Below are positions 1-9,061 of a stretch of DNA of 23,598 nt, piece after piece. Below the pieces are notes generated by a model. It was given only the letters and a program-made list of their open reading frames with translations, searched no databases and had not been told where the DNA came from. Positions within the stretch are counted from its first letter, which is position 1. Every line of letters starts with the position of its first letter. The stretch covers positions 1 through 23,598 of the forward strand of contig CANKNP010000028.1 in NCBI GenBank assembly GCA_947483545.1, read 5' to 3'. This DNA is from Deltaproteobacteria bacterium. GTDB lineage: Bacteria; Myxococcota; UBA796; SXON01. A program made the translations under genes and the position numbers.

Positions 1-746
1 CAACCGGTCATGTCGAGGACGAGGCTGGAGCTTGCAAGCGGGTAGTCGAAGGTCCACGGGTCGGCCCGGGGGGTGAGCGTGGACATCTGGTTTCCAACGG
101 TCAGTCGCGTCAGGAGCGTCGGGCTCAAGCGGCAAAGGTACGATCCGCCGGCCGTTGCCACGCCGCCGTAGCTCTGACGGAGCTGAATCGTGCCAGCGTT
201 GGCGTCGAGCGCTGAGATCACGTAGGTCGTCGCAGGCTTGGCGATGGGCGCCGAGGTGACCCCGATCTCCGACCGACCCATCATCCAATCGGCCAGACTG
301 CTGGCTTCCGCGGGGCTCAGCGTCGCTGTCCGGCCCTGCGCTTTGTAGGCGCTGCCGAGCGTGAGCACCACCGCACCTGGGAAGCTATCGATGCCCAACG
401 CGCAGAACGGCATGCCAAGCGCCGCCGCGCGGGCGATGGCCTCGTCGCTGTGCAGGACCTCCATGGCGTCCGCGAAGGCGAGGACCGGCCCAACCTGCGT
501 CTCGCCCTCCGACCTGCGCCCGGCGGTTCGAATCGCGAGCGCGGCTGTGACCCGCGGGAGCCCGTAGAACCCCGATGAGCACACGATCGCATCCCCGCGC
601 TCGGAGCCCGTGATGCGCATGGAGTACGCGGTGCGCCCCCGCTTCGCGACCACCAGCTCGCCGCCTTCCGCCGTGCCATAGGTCTGCTGCTCCCAGTCTT
701 CGGCCCTGGCAGACAATGCGAACCATACCAGCAGAAAGCACACCAT
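1..746 (-). CDS. Secreted protein of unknown function (C-terminus beyond the window)
   Basis: This frame is open from an ATG at 746 to the window edge, at least 248 codons with no stop, so the C-terminus is missing. The N-terminus (MVCFLLVWFALSARA-ED) is a typical Sec signal peptide with an A-R-A cleavage site before Glu16. The mature part has several cysteines (VCSSGF, PFCALG, SYLCRL) and beta-rich, alanine-rich sequence, but I recognise no family. The ATG has AGGGG about six bases upstream. A GTG five codons earlier (761) would also give a signal peptide. Other ORFs on this strand at 317-679 and 385-777 are out-of-frame shadows with Arg/Gly-rich translations. It diverges from the vWA lipoprotein gene with about 137 bases between starts. 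I am confident it is coding and cannot assign a function. Confidence 0.75.
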   Translation of the reverse strand, partial: MVCFLLVWFALSARAEDWEQQTYGTAEGGELVVAKRGRTAYSMRITGSERGDAIVCSSGFYGLPRVTAALAIRTAGRRSEGETQVGPVLAFADAMEVLHSDEAIARAAALGMPFCALGIDSFPGAVVLTLGSAYKAQGRTATLSPAEASSLADWMMGRSEIGVTSAPIAKPATTYVISALDANAGTIQLRQSYGGVATAGGSYLCRLSPTLLTRLTVGNQMSTLTPRADPWTFDYPLASSSLVLDMTG

Positions 747-780
747 GACCGCCCCTATCACCGTGCCCGACGCCCAAGCG

Positions 781-847
781 TGACCAAAAGTGAGTTTGTC
801 AGATCTGGTCAGTCATAGAACAAAACGGCTCGCCTCACTTCTGGTCA
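781..847. promoter_or_regulatory. Inverted repeat in the divergent intergenic region (possible operator)
   Basis: TGACCAAAAGTGAG (781-794) and CTCACTTCTGGTCA (834-847) are inverted copies of a 14-base element with one mismatch, 39 bases apart. A third, partial copy (TGGTCA, 806-811) and the palindrome CAGATCTG (800-807) lie between them. The element sits between two divergent genes, one copy toward each start, as expected for sites of a dimeric regulator controlling both. No regulator gene is adjacent. Confidence 0.35.
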
Positions 848-883
848 TTCGGAGTGCGAGGGCGGGGCGGGATACACGTTCCT

Positions 884-1786
884 GTGCGCGTCCTCCTGCC
901 GCTCCTGATCCTCACGGCCTGCTCCGAACAGGGCCTCACCAGGCACGGCACGAGTGACAAGTTCACCCAGGGGGGCGAGGAGGTCTCGGCGGACATCCTC
1001 TTTGTCGTGGACAATTCGGCGTCGATGAGCGAGGAGCAGGAGCGGCTCGGAGAAAACTTTCTGGCGTTTGTGGACGTGCTGGCCGGCACGTTCGCGGATT
1101 GGCAGATCGGCGTGATCACCACCGATCCCGACGAGAATGGCGCCCTCCGCAGCGCGATCTTGACCCCTGACACCCCGGACCTGGACGCGAGCTTCGCCGA
1201 GGCTGTGGCGGTGGGCACCGAGGGCTCGCGCGACGAGCAGGGCTTGCTCACCGCCGCGTTGGCAGTGAACCCCACATTGAACCCTGGCCTGGTGCGAGCC
1301 ACGAGCGCGTTGAACGTCGTCTTTGTCTCCGATGAAGACGATCACGCGCCTTCCGAGGTGGACGTCTACCTGTTGGTTCTGCAACAAGCCGCGGGCACAG
1401 GGGGTTTTCGCGCCCACGCGCTCGTTGGCGACCTGCCGGCGGGCTGTGTGTCTGGGACCTCCGCGGCCGACGCCGGCACGCGCTACCTGGACGCGGTCGA
1501 GGCCACCGCCGGGTGGTCCGACTCCATCTGCGCGGACGATTACTCTGCGTTGCTCGCGCGCGTCGGTTTGGACGTCGCCGGGTGGGACACCACCTTTTAC
1601 CTCGAGCGTGTACCAAACGCCGACACCCTCGTCGTGACGGTCGACAATGTGGAGATCCCCGAGCGATCGGAGGACGGCTGGCAATACTCCCCCGGGGAGA
1701 ACGCCATCGTCTTCGACGGATACGCGGTCCCCCGCCCCGGTATGGTCATCCTGGTGACCTACGACCCGTGGGTTGGCACGATTTGA
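884..1786 (+). CDS. vWA-domain lipoprotein
   Basis: Predicted 300-residue lipoprotein. The GTG at 884 begins MRVLLPLLILTAC, a compact signal with lipobox L-T-A-C and lipidated Cys13. An upstream in-frame GTG at 854 adds ten residues (RGRGGIHVP) before this signal and is less likely. After a short linker the vWA fold starts with ILFVVDNSASMSEEQ, where D-x-S-x-S is the MIDAS metal-binding motif; VVFVSDEDDHAP resembles a later core strand of the fold. The C-terminal ~80 residues (TFYLERVPNADTLVVTVD through VILVTYDP) look like a small beta domain. vWA lipoproteins usually mediate protein-protein contacts at the cell surface or periplasm; the partner is unknown. The gene ends only 4 bases before the stop of the convergent tamB, leaving no room for a separate terminator. 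Confidence 0.85.
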   Translation: MRVLLPLLILTACSEQGLTRHGTSDKFTQGGEEVSADILFVVDNSASMSEEQERLGENFLAFVDVLAGTFADWQIGVITTDPDENGALRSAILTPDTPDLDASFAEAVAVGTEGSRDEQGLLTAALAVNPTLNPGLVRATSALNVVFVSDEDDHAPSEVDVYLLVLQQAAGTGGFRAHALVGDLPAGCVSGTSAADAGTRYLDAVEATAGWSDSICADDYSALLARVGLDVAGWDTTFYLERVPNADTLVVTVDNVEIPERSEDGWQYSPGENAIVFDGYAVPRPGMVILVTYDPWVGTI

Positions 1787-1790
1787 GGGT

Positions 1791-4700
1791 TCAGAACCGC
1801 CACCGGGAATAGGCGCTCACGGTCCCGATCCCGCCGGTGCCCCCTGCGCCCTCCAAGTACCAGCCTTTCCATAGGGGGACCTGCACCTTCAACTCGACGG
1901 GATTTTGTGGCGTGGTGCTGATCGTCGCGTTCGGGTTGATCACGACCTCGACCAGCACATCCTTGCCGAACCGTTTGCCGAACGCGTACCGGTCACTCGA
2001 GAGCTCCAACACATCGAGCCGGGTCAAAGACGCCGCTTCGTTCACCTGGGATCGGAAAAGGCTCTGAACCGCAGCGAGGATGGCGGCGTCCTGTTCAGAC
2101 TGCAGCTCGTTGAGCGGGAACCCGAAGAGCAGGACGCTGATCATGTCGTCGTCGGAGAGGCCCTGGTCGGAGCTGAACGCGATGGCGGGGCTCTGAGCGG
2201 GTCCGGAGATGTAGGCGGTGATGTCGCCGTGGCTCGCGCTCTCGTAGACAGCGGAGAGCCCCAGCAGCGGATTCTGGGGGTCCACGCCGGTGAAAGAGAC
2301 GCTGCCCCCCGCGAGGTCGAAGGTCTTGCCGAGCACGTTGGCGACGCCAGACAGCGGCTCGACCAACCCAGAGACTTGGGTCACGCCGCCTTCACGATGC
2401 AACCGAAGGCCGTCCGGACTGTCCAGCGTCGCGGCGAAGCGCAGGTTGGAGAGGGACTTGGTCAGCTCGCCGCCGAACTGTTCCATGGGGATCGTCACGT
2501 CGATGTCGGCGTGCCGGTTCAAATCCAACTGAACGTCCAGGTCAACATCGACGGCCGGAGGAGGTGCCACTGCGGTCGCGGCGCCGGGCAACACGCCGCC
2601 TCGCATCAACAGGATCGCGGGGTCCAACCGCAAGCTCGATTCGGCGCCGAAAAAGTTTTCGCCCAGCACGATGTCGGCCTGTTCGACGTCTACGCGCCCA
2701 CGCACATGAACTTTGGGCCAACGTCCGTCGATCTTCATGTTTGCGCTCGCCCGAAGCGCATAATCGGGACGGTTGGCGACCCAGGCATCTCGTAGCTCCA
2801 ACGTGCCGAATATGGCCCCGAGGGTGTACCCGTCGAGCGCGACGCCGCCGTCGGCATGCAGGGCGCCGACACGCTGCACGTTGATCTCGCGCGCCCGCGC
2901 CGTGGTCAGGGCGTCCAAGGTCTCCAAGACGACCTCGTCGTCGTCGATGCGTGCCCTCAAGTTTACGGCTGTGTACCGGACCTGGAGCGCGTCAACGGTA
3001 AACCCTCCGTTGTTCAGCGTCACGCTCAGCCGTGGCTTGGGTGCGTTGACCTGACCCTCGATCGTGCCCTGGATCTTCGCCATGCCGAGCGGATCGGACA
3101 GCCCGGGCAGGATGGCGCTCGCCGCGCGCAGCGGGATCCCGTCGCCCCCCACGGTGATCAGGAGTCCGGAGCGCGACAGTTCGGTGTCCAGCGCGTCAAA
3201 GTTCGCCTCGACCGGCACGAAACCACCGGCCAGCACGCTCCCGCCACCGGCGAACGAGACCTGAGCATCCACATGGTAGCCTGTCTCTGCATTGACCAGC
3301 GTGAGGATGGCCGGGGAGACGCCGACCTCTCCCAGCGCCCCGTTGATCACCATGAGCGCGCCTTCGAGCTTCGGTCGTAGCGGATCCCCTGAGACGTGCA
3401 GACCGCCCAGGAGCGAACCCTTCACGCTGGCCGGGGCGCCCAACGCGGACAGCGGGAGCTGGAGCGGCACGACATCGAGGGAGAGGTTCGAGAGGAGCGA
3501 CGGCAAGCCCTCCGGCGCGGCCGCCCCACGGACAACGCCCGTGAGCTTTGACAAAGCGACCCCGATCGTGCCCGTCACCTCAGCCCGGCGCATGAGCTGC
3601 TGATTGGCCACGATTCGCAGCGTAGCGACATCCTCGACGATCCCGGCGTCCGCGTCGAAGCGAACCCAGCCGTCTCGTGTCTGGACCTCCAACCCAGAGG
3701 TGAGCTTCGCTGTCGGAGTTAGGAGAGAGCCCGCGAGGGTCAGCTCCGCGGCGATTCGGAAGGGGGGCGTGGTCGGCGCGAGCACAGCGGGGTCCAGGGC
3801 GGCGCGCCAGGGGCCATCGTCGCGGGGGGGCAGGGTCACGGCGAGGGAGAAGGGCGCCGCCGGATCGATGGCCACGAGGTCGCCGTCGGGCATGAGCGGG
3901 GCGTCGATCGCGAGACGGGCGAAGGGGCTGACGCGCGGGCCCAACAAAGCGGTGAGGGTGAGCGCGTCGGGGTCCGTGGCCGCGTCTACGGTGAGCTCTG
4001 CGCGGGTGAGCACGCCCGGGATCGCCAGATCCGGGACGCTCAGATGGAGCGTCGAGATTGGGGCGCTCAGCGGGCCCTTCAGCGTGGCCTCCAGGTCCAA
4101 CGCGCCGGAGAGATCGGCGCGCGGGTCGAGCACCCGGAGGCTGGCGAGCGGGAGCTGGGTGATGGAGACGGCCAGGTCACAGTCCCCGCGGGTACGGACG
4201 ATGCCGACCGCTCGCAACGTGCCAGGGCCCTCCGCCGCGGCGGCGCTGAGGTCCAGCCTCGCGCCCTCGGCAAGGAGCGTGATGTGCGCGGGGGCGGTCA
4301 GGCGCCAGTCGAGGGTGGGGGAGGGGGCGATGCGCGCCTGGGAGAGCGTCAGCTCGCCGGCAAAGGCGAAGACGCCCTCGGCAGCGAGCCGCTCCACGGC
4401 GGGCAGACCACCGGGATCGTCCTCTGGCGCGGCGGACCCGGCGATGACGGCGAACGCTACGGCGTTGGCGCGTACGTTCGCGTTCGCGACGAGCAGGGGC
4501 AACGGCAGGCGGGGAACCTGCACATCCGCTGCGCGCACCTGCACGTCGCCGGTCACCGTGCCCCCAACTTGGAGCCTGAGCGTGACCTCGGCCGCCGAAG
4601 CCCGAACGTCCGCGCCCGGCAGGTGCAACCCCTTGGACTGAAAGGTACCCCCGACCTGGCCCGCGCCGGCGTGCCAAGAGACCTCGACCGGGCCGGACAG

Positions 4701-6164
4701 TTCGCCGAGGAGAAGCGCCTCGCGGATGTTGATCCCCCGGCCGCGCACGAGCCCGTCCGCCCCCGCGTGCAGCCCCGACGTCCAGTCGCCCCAGACCTCC
4801 CCCGTGTACCGAACCCGCCCCCGCAGCCCCGGCACCCCGTAGGCCGCGAGGGCCGCCAGATCGATGTCCGTGTCGATGACGCCGAAGCGACCGGCGTTAC
4901 GCAGCGGTTCGATGTTCGCCGAGAGCAGCACGGTCCCGGCGGGGGTCGTGACGGTGAGGCCGGGGGCGTCGATCACCCCGTTCTCGACGCGGATCCCGCC
5001 GCTCGCCGCATAGGGGCCCGCGCCTTCGATCCGGCTCGCGTGCAGGTCCACGGTGCCGTTGATCACCAGATCGTCGGGCCACCCAAGGCCAACCCCATCG
5101 GCCTGGATCGTGCCCGCCACGCGGGTATCCTTCAGGGCCTCGACCGTTCCGGACAGGTCCACCTCTTCGGCGAGCGTGATTCGCGCCGTCCAGGTGGGCT
5201 TCGGGCCCTGCAGGTTGATCCCCCCGGTGGCCGCTGCAGCCCCCCCCGGCGTGATCAGATCGAGCGTGATCTCTGCGTCGTCCAGCAGGCCGCGGATCGT
5301 GCCCGTGGCGTCAAAGGGCCCGTGGATCCCCGGGATGGCGAACGGCTCAGGCTCAACGTGCGCGGCGAGGATCTGGAGCGTGCCGGCGGGTGCGGCGTCC
5401 AAGCCCACCAGCGTGCCCGCGACCTTCAACCGCTGAGGTCCGACGAAGGCGTCCAGATCGAGGATCGTCGCGCTGCGGCCGTTCCAATCGCCCAGGGCGT
5501 CCAATCCGAAGCCTGCCCCCCCCTCGGTCCAGGCAGGGCCCGAGAATGCGCCCGCGAGGTGGAGGCTCGACACGGTGACCAGCGTGCCGTCGAGCCGTGC
5601 GGAGCCAGTCAGCAGCACGCTCGTCGCGGTGAGCGGGGGCTCGCCGGTGCAGAGTTCTACAACCTCTGCGACGGCGGCCAGCGCGCGCAGATCGATGTCC
5701 ACGCCGATCCCGGTCCAGGGGGCGCCATCGCCCGCCGGCAGGTCCCACAGGTCGATGGGGTTCCGGCACCCGCCATCGGCAGCGACGAGGTGTACGTGGA
5801 TGCCGGAGATCGCGGCGTCATCGATGCGGATGCGGCGGCCCGGGAGCCCGCCCAGATTGTAGCGCATGGAGATGCTCGACGCATCGGCGATCAAGGCGCC
5901 CTCGGGATCGCGCAGCTCCAAGCCGGACAGCTCGAGACGGGTGAAGAGATCGGTGCTCAAGCCCGTGGCGGTCAAGGTGCCGCGAGCGGGGGCGACCAGC
6001 GCGAGGAGGGTGGCGAGCAGCCAGGCGTTCCCGGCGGGTGTGCGGAGCCAAAGGACACCGCCGATCGCAACGAGCGTGCCGATGCCGGCGAGGATGGCGG
6101 CGAACCCGCCGAAGGTGAGGGCCCGGCGCGCGTTGTTCTGCGCCTTGGGTGCGCCCGCCTTCAA
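1791..6164 (-). CDS. tamB: TamB (DUF490) inner-membrane-anchored translocation/assembly protein
   Basis: About 1457 residues, within the usual TamB size. One N-terminal membrane segment (LTFGGFAAILAGIGTLVAIG, about residues 15-38) is followed by more than a thousand residues of repetitive Gly/Asp/Leu-rich beta-helical sequence. The end carries the DUF490 hallmark: DPQNPLLGLSAVY, a DITAYISGPAQSPAIAF-type strand, SDDDMISVLLFG, and a final aromatic strand YSRWRF. TamB proteins span the periplasm and carry phospholipid and/or beta-barrel proteins to the outer membrane with an Omp85 partner. I chose the TTG at 6164 because its first bases overlap the stop of the upstream Omp85 gene (TTGA) with GAGG about six bases before it. 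A TTG at 6197 is a longer alternative. The 733-aa plus-strand ORF covering 4044-6245 is an antisense shadow. Confidence 0.93.
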   Translation of the reverse strand: MKAGAPKAQNNARRALTFGGFAAILAGIGTLVAIGGVLWLRTPAGNAWLLATLLALVAPARGTLTATGLSTDLFTRLELSGLELRDPEGALIADASSISMRYNLGGLPGRRIRIDDAAISGIHVHLVAADGGCRNPIDLWDLPAGDGAPWTGIGVDIDLRALAAVAEVVELCTGEPPLTATSVLLTGSARLDGTLVTVSSLHLAGAFSGPAWTEGGAGFGLDALGDWNGRSATILDLDAFVGPQRLKVAGTLVGLDAAPAGTLQILAAHVEPEPFAIPGIHGPFDATGTIRGLLDDAEITLDLITPGGAAAATGGINLQGPKPTWTARITLAEEVDLSGTVEALKDTRVAGTIQADGVGLGWPDDLVINGTVDLHASRIEGAGPYAASGGIRVENGVIDAPGLTVTTPAGTVLLSANIEPLRNAGRFGVIDTDIDLAALAAYGVPGLRGRVRYTGEVWGDWTSGLHAGADGLVRGRGINIREALLLGELSGPVEVSWHAGAGQVGGTFQSKGLHLPGADVRASAAEVTLRLQVGGTVTGDVQVRAADVQVPRLPLPLLVANANVRANAVAFAVIAGSAAPEDDPGGLPAVERLAAEGVFAFAGELTLSQARIAPSPTLDWRLTAPAHITLLAEGARLDLSAAAAEGPGTLRAVGIVRTRGDCDLAVSITQLPLASLRVLDPRADLSGALDLEATLKGPLSAPISTLHLSVPDLAIPGVLTRAELTVDAATDPDALTLTALLGPRVSPFARLAIDAPLMPDGDLVAIDPAAPFSLAVTLPPRDDGPWRAALDPAVLAPTTPPFRIAAELTLAGSLLTPTAKLTSGLEVQTRDGWVRFDADAGIVEDVATLRIVANQQLMRRAEVTGTIGVALSKLTGVVRGAAAPEGLPSLLSNLSLDVVPLQLPLSALGAPASVKGSLLGGLHVSGDPLRPKLEGALMVINGALGEVGVSPAILTLVNAETGYHVDAQVSFAGGGSVLAGGFVPVEANFDALDTELSRSGLLITVGGDGIPLRAASAILPGLSDPLGMAKIQGTIEGQVNAPKPRLSVTLNNGGFTVDALQVRYTAVNLRARIDDDEVVLETLDALTTARAREINVQRVGALHADGGVALDGYTLGAIFGTLELRDAWVANRPDYALRASANMKIDGRWPKVHVRGRVDVEQADIVLGENFFGAESSLRLDPAILLMRGGVLPGAATAVAPPPAVDVDLDVQLDLNRHADIDVTIPMEQFGGELTKSLSNLRFAATLDSPDGLRLHREGGVTQVSGLVEPLSGVANVLGKTFDLAGGSVSFTGVDPQNPLLGLSAVYESASHGDITAYISGPAQSPAIAFSSDQGLSDDDMISVLLFGFPLNELQSEQDAAILAAVQSLFRSQVNEAASLTRLDVLELSSDRYAFGKRFGKDVLVEVVINPNATISTTPQNPVELKVQVPLWKGWYLEGAGGTGGIGTVSAYSRWRF

Positions 6165-8254
6165 AACGCCTCGGAGAGGCCAAAATGCAGGGCCCAACGG
6201 CCCTCGGCGGGCACGTACGCCTGGGTTTGGGAGCCGTCGGGGTAGAGCAGGCCGCTGGTCTCATCGTCGTGCTCGTCAAAATAGGCGGGATCGCCGAGGC
6301 GCCACGCGACGTCGAGCCGGATCGGGCCGATGCCGGTGAGGTAGCGAAAACCCCCGCCGACGCTGTACTGGATGCCGTCGAAGGTGAAGTTCTGGGGCAC
6401 GTCCCAGACGCGGCCGGCGTCCACGAAGGTGGCGAGGGTCACGTCTGGGTAGAAGGGGATGGGCTGCCGGATCTCGAAATTCCCGTAGAGCATCAAGTTG
6501 CCCCCAAGCAGGATTTTCCCCGCGGTCGCGCAGTCGCTGTCGGCGTCCGCGGCGCTCACATAGGGCCCAAGGTGGTTCGCCGCCCAGCCACGCACGGTGG
6601 TGCCGCCGCCCAGGAAAAACCGCTCCTCGATCGGCACCTTTCCCGTGTCGCTGTACGGCTGGATGATCCCGGCGCCAAGGCGAGCGGCGAGCGTCGTCCC
6701 AAAGTCCTGCCCGGCCAACCTCAAAATCTCCTGGTACGCGCGGACCTCGCCCTGGCCCTTCAGAAAGTCGTACAGCCCCCCGAACGGCCCGCCGGCCTCG
6801 GCGAATTGCAGGCGCCAGTACCAGCCACGGGTGGGCGCGAGCGGAGAGTCGCGCCCGTCGTAGACCATCGTCTGTTCCAGCATCGACACCAGGTAAGGAT
6901 ACTCGGAGGCAGCGCCATAGTTGTTGTCCTGCAACCGGCACACATCGGTCTCCCCGATCTGGTCTTCATACCGGATCCGGTAGCCCAGCGTCGGCGTGAA
7001 CCGCGGTACGCCTGCGTAGGTGATGCCGGGGGCATACTCAGCGCGCAGCACGTCCCCGTAGCTGGTCAGATCCCGCGCGAAACTACCGGTGTTCAAGAAC
7101 GTGAATTTCGACTCGAACAGACGAGGCAGGTTGAAGCTCCCGCTGATCGACCCGATGGGGCTGATCTGCGTGGTCTGGACGTCGTCGATCTGCGTGACGT
7201 CGGATGCGATGCCGATACGCGCGGTCTGGGAGGTCTGCCAGAGGTGGTTCGCGACGTTCTTGTCCGAGTAGGTCGCGGCGACCGAGAGGGTCTGCAGGCC
7301 CGGCTCGAACTGGAAAGCAGGGCCCGCCTTCACCTCCTTCGACTTGCTCTCCGACAGCTCGATGGTGACCGGCACCGTGCGCCCTTCGGGGTCGGTGAGG
7401 TCCGGCAGGATGTTCACGACGCCCAGCACCCCAAGCGCAAAGAGCTTCTCGCGCGTGTTCTTCAGCGCGGAGTCCCGGTAGGGCATGCCCTTCTTGATGT
7501 CGATGAGCGGGAGCAGCTCGTCGGGATCGATGTGCTTGAGCCCCGTGATGCGGACCTCGCCGAAGCGACAGGGGTGGCCCGCGTCCACCCGCATCGACAC
7601 CGAGACCTCGTGCCCCTCGGGGTCCACGAGCACGTCGCCATCTACCTTTGCGAAGGCGAAGGACCGCTCCCGTAGCAGCCCGGCGATGTCAGACAGCGAC
7701 GCGTTCCAGTTGTCCGTGTTCCAGATGTCGTCCTGGCCGATCGAGAGGGTCGCCCAGATCCGCCGGGCCAGCGGGGCGCCGAGCTTCTCGATCCCCGCGA
7801 CATCGATGGCCTTGATCCGGGAGGGCTCCCCCTGGGAGATGTGACCGACGAGGTCCACGGGTCGGACGTTGCGGCCCTTCGGCCGGGTCGGCCGGCTGAT
7901 CTCCCAGCCTTCAAAGCGCGCATCGAAGTAGCCGTGGTTCGCGTACCAGACCTCGAGGCGCCAACCGTCGCGCTCCAGCATGACGGGGTCGAGCCACGTC
8001 GGCTCCACAGCACCCGGGAACAGGAACGACTGCCAGGTCCCGCGGGGGTGGGTCATCGCGTTCCGGAGCGCCCGATTGGTCTGCTCAGCGAGCAGGAACT
8101 CCGTGAAGGCGGGTGGTCGGGCGTTGCCGACGAACCGTGTGGAGCGCACAGCGTCGCCCGTTCGTCGCGCTGCGCAGCCGAAGAGCAGGGACAACGTGGC
8201 AAGCGCGACCCAAAGGCCGACGAACGACGTGCGCGTTGACCGACCGGGAGCCAC
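6161..8254 (-). CDS. Omp85 family (BamA/TamA) outer-membrane protein, lipoprotein-like N-terminus
   Basis: Omp85 proteins insert barrels into the outer membrane. The N-terminal half has POTRA-like segments (for example IKAIDVAGIEKLGAPLARRI, the HPCRFGEVRITGLKHIDPDE stretch, and the NTREKLFALGVLGVVNILPD helix/strand). The C-terminal half is a surface-antigen barrel with FFLGGGTTVRGWAANHLGP, the VRG[YFW] signature of the lumenal loop, and a terminal aromatic residue (HFGLSEAF). The start is uncertain. GTG at 8254 gives 697 residues and MAPGRSTRTSFVGLWVALAT then LLFGC, a lipobox-like signal. ATG at 8311 gives 716 residues but lies inside the operator palindrome. The longest frame, to 8473, runs under the TetR gene and is unlikely. 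It is coupled to tamB, so it is probably the TamA-type partner; a lipid anchor on an Omp85 protein would be unusual. Confidence 0.92.
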   Translation of the reverse strand: MAPGRSTRTSFVGLWVALATLSLLFGCAARRTGDAVRSTRFVGNARPPAFTEFLLAEQTNRALRNAMTHPRGTWQSFLFPGAVEPTWLDPVMLERDGWRLEVWYANHGYFDARFEGWEISRPTRPKGRNVRPVDLVGHISQGEPSRIKAIDVAGIEKLGAPLARRIWATLSIGQDDIWNTDNWNASLSDIAGLLRERSFAFAKVDGDVLVDPEGHEVSVSMRVDAGHPCRFGEVRITGLKHIDPDELLPLIDIKKGMPYRDSALKNTREKLFALGVLGVVNILPDLTDPEGRTVPVTIELSESKSKEVKAGPAFQFEPGLQTLSVAATYSDKNVANHLWQTSQTARIGIASDVTQIDDVQTTQISPIGSISGSFNLPRLFESKFTFLNTGSFARDLTSYGDVLRAEYAPGITYAGVPRFTPTLGYRIRYEDQIGETDVCRLQDNNYGAASEYPYLVSMLEQTMVYDGRDSPLAPTRGWYWRLQFAEAGGPFGGLYDFLKGQGEVRAYQEILRLAGQDFGTTLAARLGAGIIQPYSDTGKVPIEERFFLGGGTTVRGWAANHLGPYVSAADADSDCATAGKILLGGNLMLYGNFEIRQPIPFYPDVTLATFVDAGRVWDVPQNFTFDGIQYSVGGGFRYLTGIGPIRLDVAWRLGDPAYFDEHDDETSGLLYPDGSQTQAYVPAEGRWALHFGLSEAF

Positions 8255-8309
8255 GCCGCCAAATAGCCCATCGCCCTTGCCCCGGGACGGGGACTGGATA
8301 GCCTTCGGC

Positions 8310-8333
8310 ATTCCTGACCCGTCGTTCAGGAAT
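8310..8333. promoter_or_regulatory. 24-bp perfect palindrome, probable TetR operator
   Basis: ATTCCTGA (8310-8317) and TCAGGAAT (8326-8333) are perfect 8-base inverted arms around an 8-base spacer. The inner part (TGAC...GTTCA) resembles the CG-TTCA half-sites common for TetR/AcrR regulators. It lies 15 bases before the TTG start of the divergent TetR gene and about 55 bases before the preferred Omp85 start. It is therefore placed to repress tetR and its operon, and possibly the omp85-tamB unit as well. Confidence 0.6.
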
Positions 8334-8348
8334 TCACCCGGAACCGCA

Positions 8349-9053
8349 TTGGCCCGCAAGCCAGATCTCGACGCCCGACCCAAGCTGCTCGCCGCCGCCC
8401 GACGCGCGTTCGGCGATGTGGGCGTGGAGAGCGCCCGCATCGAGGACATCGCGCGGGAAGCGGGAATGAGCAAGGGCGCGTTTTACCTGCACTTCCAGGA
8501 CAAAGACGCGCTCTTTGGCGAGCTGGTCGGCCAGTTCTTCGCCGTGATGACCGACCTGACCGTGCAGCGCCATGAGGCCTGCCAGGAGCTGGTCGCCCGC
8601 GTGGGCGCCTTGGCCGCGGAAGACTGGCGCAGCCACAGCCCCCGTCGGCAGGCCTTCGATCGGCTGGAGCACGAGCACACCGTGCGATCCCTCCAAGCGA
8701 TGTGGCGCCATCGCGACGTGCTGCGCGCGATCCTTGATCACGGCGGTCTGCGCGGCAAGATCGTCGCGCAGTTCGTCGATCTCGCTCGGCACACCGTCGC
8801 CGCGCAATTCGAGACCGCGATGGACGCCGGCGCGCTGCGGTCCGACCTCGACCGGGAGCTCGTCTCCGACCTCGTCATCGGCATGTGGCTCCAGCTCGGC
8901 CGCCGTATGGTCCACGCCGCCACGCGCCCCGATTTTGACGTCTGGGCCCGCACCGTAGACTCCCTCACCGCGGAGGGCCTGGCCGTGCGCGAGGCCGCGC
9001 AGTCCCCCCTCCTCCTCCCCGTTGCTGACCTCTCGGTCAAGAACGCCTCCTGA
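8349..9053 (+). CDS. TetR/AcrR family transcriptional regulator
   Basis: 234 residues, normal for the family. The N-terminal helix-turn-helix is clear: RPKLLAAARRAFGDVGVESA, then IEDIAREAGMSKGAFYLHF (about residues 31-49) and QDKDALFGEL. The rest is the helical ligand-binding/dimer domain, which is not conserved enough to name a ligand. The frame is open far upstream (to 7980), but that part is antisense to omp85. The only sensible start in the intergenic space is the TTG at 8349, giving MARKPDLDARPKLL. It is the first gene of an operon with the HlyD adaptor (8 bases to its start) and RND permease, the usual arrangement for an autoregulated efflux system. The palindrome at 8310-8333 is its likely operator. 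Confidence 0.9.
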   Translation: MARKPDLDARPKLLAAARRAFGDVGVESARIEDIAREAGMSKGAFYLHFQDKDALFGELVGQFFAVMTDLTVQRHEACQELVARVGALAAEDWRSHSPRRQAFDRLEHEHTVRSLQAMWRHRDVLRAILDHGGLRGKIVAQFVDLARHTVAAQFETAMDAGALRSDLDRELVSDLVIGMWLQLGRRMVHAATRPDFDVWARTVDSLTAEGLAVREAAQSPLLLPVADLSVKNAS

Positions 9054-9061
9054 AGGTGCCC

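Noticed and set aside
317..777. Minus-strand ORFs of 120 and 130 codons and a 68-codon plus ORF
   Set aside because: Out-of-frame shadows of the open secreted-protein frame that runs from 746 off the left edge.
4044..6245. 733-codon plus-strand ORF
   Set aside because: Antisense to tamB with an Arg/Gly/Asp-rich translation and no domain; a shadow ORF caused by high GC.
6149..7675. 508-codon plus-strand ORF
   Set aside because: Lies antisense to the Omp85 gene, which has clear POTRA and barrel motifs; the plus-strand translation matches nothing.
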